Positions 58,367-64,000 of a stretch of DNA of 64,000 nucleotides are shown piece after piece. The notes beneath the pieces are model-generated. The model saw nothing but the letters and a program-made list of their open reading frames with translations, was not told the origin of the DNA and ran no database searches. This DNA is from Ilyonectria destructans. Its lineage: Eukaryota > Ascomycota > Sordariomycetes > Hypocreales > Nectriaceae. Position 1 is the stretch's first letter, and each line of letters starts with the position of its first letter. Made by a program: the position numbers and the translations under genes. Location of the stretch: contig JAHEWK010000013.1 of NCBI GenBank assembly GCA_020740775.1, positions 2,232,001 to 2,296,000 on the forward strand. Direction: 5' to 3'.

Positions 58367-59829
58367 TCAGGATGGAATATCGGCAACATGGTTCGTAACC
58401 AAGCATGTCCAGACATCGCTGCCGTAGTAAATGGTGTTTCCATCGTTGTGGCTCTGCCCAGTGCTGATAGTATCGCCAAGCTGCCAAAAAGCGTCTCCTG
58501 CCATTCCATCCGCTGCCAAAGAGGTGTCTTGCCACCCACTCTCGATAGCGCACTGGTCATATGTCATTCCATCTAGATCCGACGTGTTAGCCTTTAGTCT
58601 CTTTATATCTCGTTGCAAAAACTTACATTCTTCGAAGAAACACGGGATTCCAGCCTTAGCACAGAGTGCAGCGTGAGCTTTAATCCAGCCGTTGCCCCAG
58701 TCGGTGGATACGCTCCCTAGTAAACAGTCGCCATCAGTCCAAGGTCCAAATTCATCAAAACATATCGCAAACTCACAAGAGGTGGGGTACAGGTGGAAAG
58801 TGGCAAAGTCGAGCGTGTCGATGGTGAGCGCTTTCTCCCAGTCCACTCCTTCGTAGTAAGTGTAAGGATAGCTGCCGTCTCCTGGGAGACCGAAACCCTC
58901 GTCACCGAGCGTCACTAGATGGTTGGGGTCCAGGGCCTTAATGTACTGGGAAATTTCCGTAGCCCACTCGTGGATTACGCCAGTATCACAACCTTGGCAA
59001 CGGGGCTCGTTGGCCAGCTCCCATGCAAAGAGGGCGCTTGAGTCGCTGTACCGGCTGATGACGGCCTCGATGTACTTGCGGTACTGTGCCTGCGCTTGCG
59101 TGTTCGTATACCAGCCAGCATGGTCGCCTCCAAAAGCATTGGTATATGCCTTCATGCCACCGTAGTCATCCCAGTTGTTGACAAAGTTGATGATGAGTTT
59201 GATACCGTGGTTTTCGGCAGCCTCCACGATCCAATCCAGACGCTGGAGTCCATTGGCGCCAGTGTTAATCTCCGAACCTGACGAAGAAAGGTATTGGAAC
59301 CACACAGTGCTGTCACCGGGCTTGGTGTTCACGTCATTGAAGCCCCAGACTCGCAGAATCTTCAGGCCAGCCTCCTCCAAATGAGACATGACCAACTCCG
59401 CATCACTCTTGAGGGGGAGGAAGCTACACCAGTAGCAATTAGAACCGGCAAAGTACTTTGTGACACCATCGATGGTGAAAAGAGTTCCACTCGTGGTCGG
59501 AAAGCCAGTTCCTACTGGGGGTTTGGACGTCGCAGTAGCGGTCTTCGTCGCAGAGGTTGTAGTTATCGATCTGAGAGTCGTCGAACTGGACACTGAGCCT
59601 GTGCCTAACATCGGTGTGATCTTAGGAACACCGCATTCAGATCAGTTGTCATCGATGAGAACTTACCGGGGATACATTGAGAGTAGTAGTCATTGTAAAA
59701 CTGGCAAACAGTGCCGGAGACACAGGTCGTTGCGCCAGTCCATGTCTTTCCGCCGCACTGGCCGTACAATGGCGACTGCGCCAAGGCGGAGTGGACGAGG
59801 GAAGCGATTGCCACAGTGGTCAACTTCAT
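58367..59829 (-). CDS. Secreted GH5_7 endo-beta-1,4-mannanase with N-terminal CBM1
   Basis: Four exons (59829-59667, 59604-58777, 58716-58627, 58572-58367) give 428 aa. A signal peptide ([17 protein letters not shown]) precedes a CBM1 cellulose-binding module, residues about 19-54, with [15 protein letters not shown] and YYSQC. A Ser/Thr-rich linker leads into the GH5 barrel: [30 protein letters not shown] (acid/base Glu near residue 215) and PCFFEEYG, where the nucleophile Glu is followed by a Tyr codon split by intron 3. [13 protein letters not shown] ends the fold. It hydrolyses mannan in plant cell walls outside the cell. All introns are 54-62 bp. Confidence 0.93.
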
Positions 59830-60846
59830 CTTGATGATTGACAGACAATGTCTAATAATGAGGCACTGGCTAAATAATCCATATGAAAGCTTAATAGACA
59901 GCTTTTATATCCATCCGTATTCTGAATAGGCACGGAACATGGTGATCCGCGGGCAATGACATGTCGATCGTTTTGGGAAACCGCATCAACCACCACCGCA
60001 TGGAGGCTTCACCCGAGGGAGTATTACACCTTTGTCGGTACCGCCTACGGTAGCTATCCCGAGCTTCCCTGAAAACTTAATTGCTTGAGCGACCTTTAGC
60101 CTCGCGAGAGAAGAGCTCCGTGCCTTACTTGGATGGTCGGCCAATCGTGTCAACCAATACTCGGATGCTCCACGATCAGCTCACATGAACACGGAACGTA
60201 GCGTCCCGCGATCGTTAATTGCAGTGGGGAACCTGCACAAAGCTCGGTGTGGTGCTATGTCATTTAGCCCAATTTACCTATATGGCTTGAACATACGGCC
60301 AAGGTCCAGGTTCCCATTGTCGGATCTCTAGACGCCCGTCACAACCTGCTTGCAGTACGCAGTTCGTGCCATCGGGCCGCCCTCCCGCCACAGATTAGAC
60401 AACTCCCAGCTCAATCGACTGCGCGTCTTTCAGGGAACTATTGAGCTCTGTTCACTTGTTTTTCTTTTGCATAGATTTGATCTTCGGCCCAGCTTCCCGT
60501 CTACCGCTTCATGGTCTGATTTAGTGGGACAGACGAACAAAGACGCCGAAGTCACTGTACAGTGGCGACCAAACTTGCGCATAACATTCCCTGTTCTATA
60601 TTCTATACTCGTGGTCTACCGCGGATGCAAGGGCAATTGATCCACTCATTCCCTGATTACCTTTACCCCTCAACATCCAATCCATTCAACCACCCAATAT
60701 GAAGAGACATTACCAAGACGAGAAAGCATAAGTATACAGATGGAGTGCGAAACCCCCGAACGGACGGCGTGTGCGTATCAAGCCCTTGCGAACCACATAC
60801 ACCATATCGCCTGGTCATCGTCTGGTAGGAGGAAAATTCCGCCCGT
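59830..60846. other. Intergenic region upstream of the mannanase gene
   Basis: This stretch includes the mannanase promoter (TTTATATCC near 59905) and the 3' end of the neighbouring minus-strand gene. Short frames show no known protein. Confidence 0.5.
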
Positions 60847-62224
60847 CTAAAACCACATTGGATCCTGTCCGTTTCGCAGAGCCGACTTGAAATCTGGCTC
60901 AGGGCACAAAATAGCCTCTCGGTCGGGAGAAACGAGCTGAAGCTGGGGTTGGATGATGCCCCCATTATCGTCAGCAAAGCCCAGGAATGCACCACCAGGG
61001 CCAGCAACCGGCTTTCCACAGAGTGTTTGTGCGGATTTCTTGTTGTTCTGGTGGTTTATCCGTCCACCGGTGAACATGTTCTGCCAGAAGTATCCGGTGT
61101 CTGGGTTGTAGATGCGGCTGGCGATCTTGAGTATCTTTCCCGTGATGCGGTTGATGTCGCAGAGAAAGTCTCCAATCTCAAACGGTCCCGCATGGCCATT
61201 CTGGGCAAGATGTCGTGCCATCCGGATCTGCCATCGGAGGCATCCGTTCTCCTTGGTGATCTGAGAGGCAGACGGAGGCGCTGGTGGAATGGCGGCCTTG
61301 TCCCAATTAGTTGGCGAGACGGGTTCGCGAAGGTTTTGCTGATTCTGGAGAGAGGCGAAAGTCGCTGCGTCTATCTGTGACAGGCTGCTCGAGGGACTAG
61401 TGCTGGGAAAGGGCTTAGGCCGAGCAGTCTTTGTGATCTTATAGGGTCGGTGAGAGGCGAGTGGATTGGGAGAGCGCTTCGCGCTCTCTGTTCTATTGAG
61501 GGCACGTCGATCGATTCGTCGAAGAAACCCTTCGGTGAACTGAGCCCTAGGTACTGTGACCGAGTTGCGCACCCGCTTGGGAGGCTCGGAGAGCCAGATC
61601 TGTCCCGGCTGGGGAAACGGCGCGATTCCATAGCGTGGCAGGCCATTGCTGGGAAGTGGGATGCTCGGGGAGGACTGTGGATAGTAGAATCCAGCACTGG
61701 AGATCGAAGGAGAAGTCTTGGTGGACGTGGTTGGGGTTGGCAAGGTCGAAACACCACCTATTGATCACATTAGTCTCGCTGGATAGAGTGGAGGTTGACG
61801 GAATCATACTCTACGGCGTGTCGTTTCCCGCTTTGGGTGTTCCAGTCTCGGACTTCGGGAGCTTGGCCTTCTTGAATCCACCGTTAGCTGAGGGCGAGAC
61901 ATGTGGATGAATGTGATAATGGCTCACCACCGGAAGAGGAGTTTGGGTCTGAACTTCCTTGCGAGGGGCCGGTTCACTGCTCACCGTGCATGTGATAGCC
62001 GGAGGCTGCACGGAAATGACCGCCGTATTTCCCTTAGAAAGGGTCTCGAGTGATTCGGTAATCGACATCGCCATGATAGCGTTTGTTGGTAGCGGAACAA
62101 AGTCGAATTGTGGTTGCGGTCGGGCCGTAGAAAGACCAAAAGTTTGGAGAAGAAAGTGAAAGATGAAGAACTTTAGTCTTGGGGATTTTCTGGGCGATGG
62201 AGATAAAATACGAGGTTGAGCCAT
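60847..62224 (-). CDS. Unidentified secreted or membrane-associated protein (gene model unresolved)
   Basis: Two long frames lie in tandem. The first (62224 to about 61811) starts MAQPRILSPSPRKS and has a signal-like LKFFIFHFLLQTFGLSTA, then a Pro/Thr-rich body. The second (to 60847, about 298 codons, with no early ATG) carries a Ser/Pro-rich part and a well-formed C-terminal domain: ENGCLRWQIRMARHLAQNG, IGDFLCDINRITGKI, FWQNMFTGGR and QDPMWF. A splice acceptor at 61758-61759 requires phase 1, but the obvious donor (GTAGAG at 61812) is phase 2. An extra 40-bp intron near 61890-61930 would repair this. I do not recognise the family. Confidence 0.5.
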
Positions 62225-63403
62225 GTTCAACTCACCTTTCGCTCATTTACTTCTCAGGTGGTGGCAGAAATCTGAGGCCAGGGGCTGTCGGCTCAACCAC
62301 CCACACAGATGTCGAGACTATGCCCCGCGAAAACAAGCGCGCGGAAGTAAAGGTGAGAAATGCTTGGTCTCAGTTTGTCATTTGTTTTTCCTGTGCACGT
62401 TGAGCGCCTGGCATTGGAGAGAAACAGGCGCTGATCCAGAGGCATGAGCATAGTTCACGGAACAGGCAACAAGGCGAGCACAAGTTGACAGAGACCGGCA
62501 GTATCTAAGAACACGACTATTTCTGTTTCGTTACTCAGCGCTGGGTACCTAGGGACGATGAGATTACTCTCTCACACGTGACTACCAACAACACTCATCA
62601 TGTCTGGTCATCGCTTTCACAAGCTTGAGCAAATTCATCACGTTCAACACAGGCATCACAGCGAGTCACAGAGACAAGGGGTATTTGGTTAGGGCCATAT
62701 TCGATTAAGTCATTAACATCGTTTCATTAACATACGCCTCTATGTGTATAGATGGCTAGGTGATGAGCCTGGCACTCTCTTGCTGATGTCCGGCAGAGCG
62801 ACTTCGTCAACTAGTTATCCCAAGGGGACGGGAAGTCATAGGTCGTGACTACGTCGGGGAACCTCCACTAAGACGTGACGACGGTTAAAGTCGTAGTCAC
62901 CCCAGAGGCGATGTCCCGGCTGTCAGTGCGGACCCAGACTGACTGGAAGAGATGGAGGCATCGCATGGGTCCGGTCCGCTCGCCATCCAGGCTAACGTGG
63001 CCCAAGGCCAGCAATGAACGGCGTGCGTTCATGCTGGCGAAAGGGACCAATCAGCAGGAACCCGCAAGCTGACCCTGCAAGCTCTTCCCTGTGGTCTGCA
63101 TAAGACTCCGTTTCCAGAGCAGCAATCGGCCACAGCATTGCCAAAGTTTTGCTCCGTTCCATCCTACCGCCTCATGCCCGCGAGGGACTTCGCCGTCGCA
63201 CAGGCGGATGCCATCATACGACTGCACCAGCGCGAACGGCATACATGAGCGAAATATCACTGCCATATGCAATAATGGCAGCTCACATCTGGCCCAACCT
63301 ATAGCGTCGGGCCCAGAGAGATGGTAGCAGAGTGACGGTCGGGCTCGTTTGGTTGTTGAGTTTGGCCTGCAACAACATGGATCGAAGGTGCAAACGACCC
63401 TTC
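62225..63403. other. Intergenic region between the unidentified gene and NOG2
   Basis: Promoter of the unidentified gene and 3' flank of NOG2. Nothing further recognised. Confidence 0.5.
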
Positions 63404-64000
63404 TCAGTCCATCGAGATCCTCCGTCGCTTGCTGGGTCGATCAGCCTTGCGTCCCTCCTCTTCGTCATTGTCAGACTGGGGTTGGGGCACTTCAGGCTGG
63501 GCCGCAGGCTCCTCCTCCTCATCAGAGCCACCGATTGAGATGACATCATCGGCATTACTCTCAGCCTCACTTCCTCCGTCGACTGTAGCGCCGAAGGAAG
63601 GTTTCCTGGACCTCGCCTCCTCCGTGTCACTGCCAAATCCTTCGAAGACTTCCTCTGACTCCTCGTCTGACTCGTCATCCTCCTTCAGAGTAGCTGCGCT
63701 GGCTTCCAGTTGCAGCTGTGCCTCGGCGGCCTCGTCGGGGTCCTCAACCGTCTCCTCCGTCTTTCGCTTTCTGGGCATCTCTCCGAGTCTGCCTTCACGA
63801 CCTCCGACCTTCTTATCATCCTCGTCGGCTTCCGCGGCGGGAGCAGGGGTAAACCAAGGAATCTTTCCTCTCATGAAGTCATTCAGGACCATCTTGGCCA
63901 CTCCGTCCAGATCGGGCTCACCGCCCTTGAGGAGACGGCCACCCTTTCGGGCAAGGAGCTCCAAAAACTCGGTAGAGTTGGTCCATCCCGTGAGCTCATA
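63404..64000 (-). CDS. NOG2: Nucleolar GTP-binding protein 2, C-terminal part (partial)
   Basis: The gene enters from beyond 64000 and stops at 63404. The visible 198 residues start YELTGWTNSTEFLELLA and contain KGGRLLKGGEPDLDGVAKM and NDFMRGKIPWFTP, the conserved end of the Nog2/GNL2 GTPase, which acts in late nuclear maturation of the 60S ribosomal subunit. An acidic Glu/Asp/Ser-rich tail and a basic end (RPSKRRRISMD), probably a nuclear/nucleolar signal, follow. The circularly permuted GTPase motifs lie outside the window. Confidence 0.75.
   Translation of the reverse strand, partial: YELTGWTNSTEFLELLARKGGRLLKGGEPDLDGVAKMVLNDFMRGKIPWFTPAPAAEADEDDKKVGGREGRLGEMPRKRKTEETVEDPDEAAEAQLQLEASAATLKEDDESDEESEEVFEGFGSDTEEARSRKPSFGATVDGGSEAESNADDVISIGGSDEEEEPAAQPEVPQPQSDNDEEEGRKADRPSKRRRISMD

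Noticed and set aside
1..64000. Secondary-metabolite biosynthetic cluster
   Set aside because: No polyketide synthase, peptide synthetase, terpene cyclase, P450 or prenyltransferase was recognised anywhere in the window.

Overview
The window is nuclear DNA of a filamentous ascomycete (Pezizomycotina, probably a Sordariomycete). Genes are split by many short introns of 47-62 bp with GT-AG ends and CTAAC-type branch points. The protein families are typical of moulds: Zn2Cys6 regulators with fungal-specific cores, GH5 mannanase with a CBM1, OCH1-like GT32, and FAD Baeyer-Villiger monooxygenases. I recognised no tRNA, rRNA, CRISPR array or intact transposon. All exon models were built by hand from splice signals, reading-frame continuity and family conservation.

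Layout. At the left edge (1-7.1 kb) are the last exon of EMC7, a WW-domain protein, an LtrA-like membrane protein and a secreted histidine phosphatase. From 8.2 to 15.4 kb lies a small oxidoreductase island: a decayed short-chain dehydrogenase (SDR), an NmrA-like reductase, a Zn2Cys6 regulator and a Baeyer-Villiger-type monooxygenase (BVMO). The NmrA-like and regulator promoters carry almost the same CGG-N13-CCG palindrome. From 17.8 to 33 kb comes a dense metabolic cluster: SDR, acyl-CoA ligase, zinc alcohol dehydrogenase, aldehyde dehydrogenase, sugar-type MFS transporter, acyl-CoA dehydrogenase and a PRISE-type enone reductase. A second BVMO (35.2-37.2 kb), a large Zn2Cys6 regulator resembling FarA/Ctf1 (39.7-42.9 kb) and another SDR (43.3-44.3 kb) follow. 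The right part (46-64 kb) looks like ordinary genome: a small conserved protein, GT32 mannosyltransferase, vacuolar amino-acid transporter, sugar-alcohol-type SDR, an N-myristoylation candidate, secreted beta-mannanase, an unidentified secreted protein and the 3' end of NOG2.

How the cluster may work (inference). Taken together, the 17.8-44 kb genes could take up a carbon compound, reduce an enone, insert oxygen next to a ketone, oxidise alcohol to aldehyde to acid, activate the acid with CoA and pass it to beta-oxidation. Three of these enzymes (SDR, CoA ligase, aldehyde dehydrogenase) end in PTS1 tripeptides (SRL, ARL, AKL), which points to peroxisomes. Their promoters hold CCTCGG motifs (the FarA/FarB core) and grouped SYGGRG motifs (the CreA/Cre1 consensus), as expected for a carbon-catabolite-repressed catabolic pathway. 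The substrate cannot be read from sequence; terpenoid, cyclic ketone and phenylpropanoid-type acids are all open.
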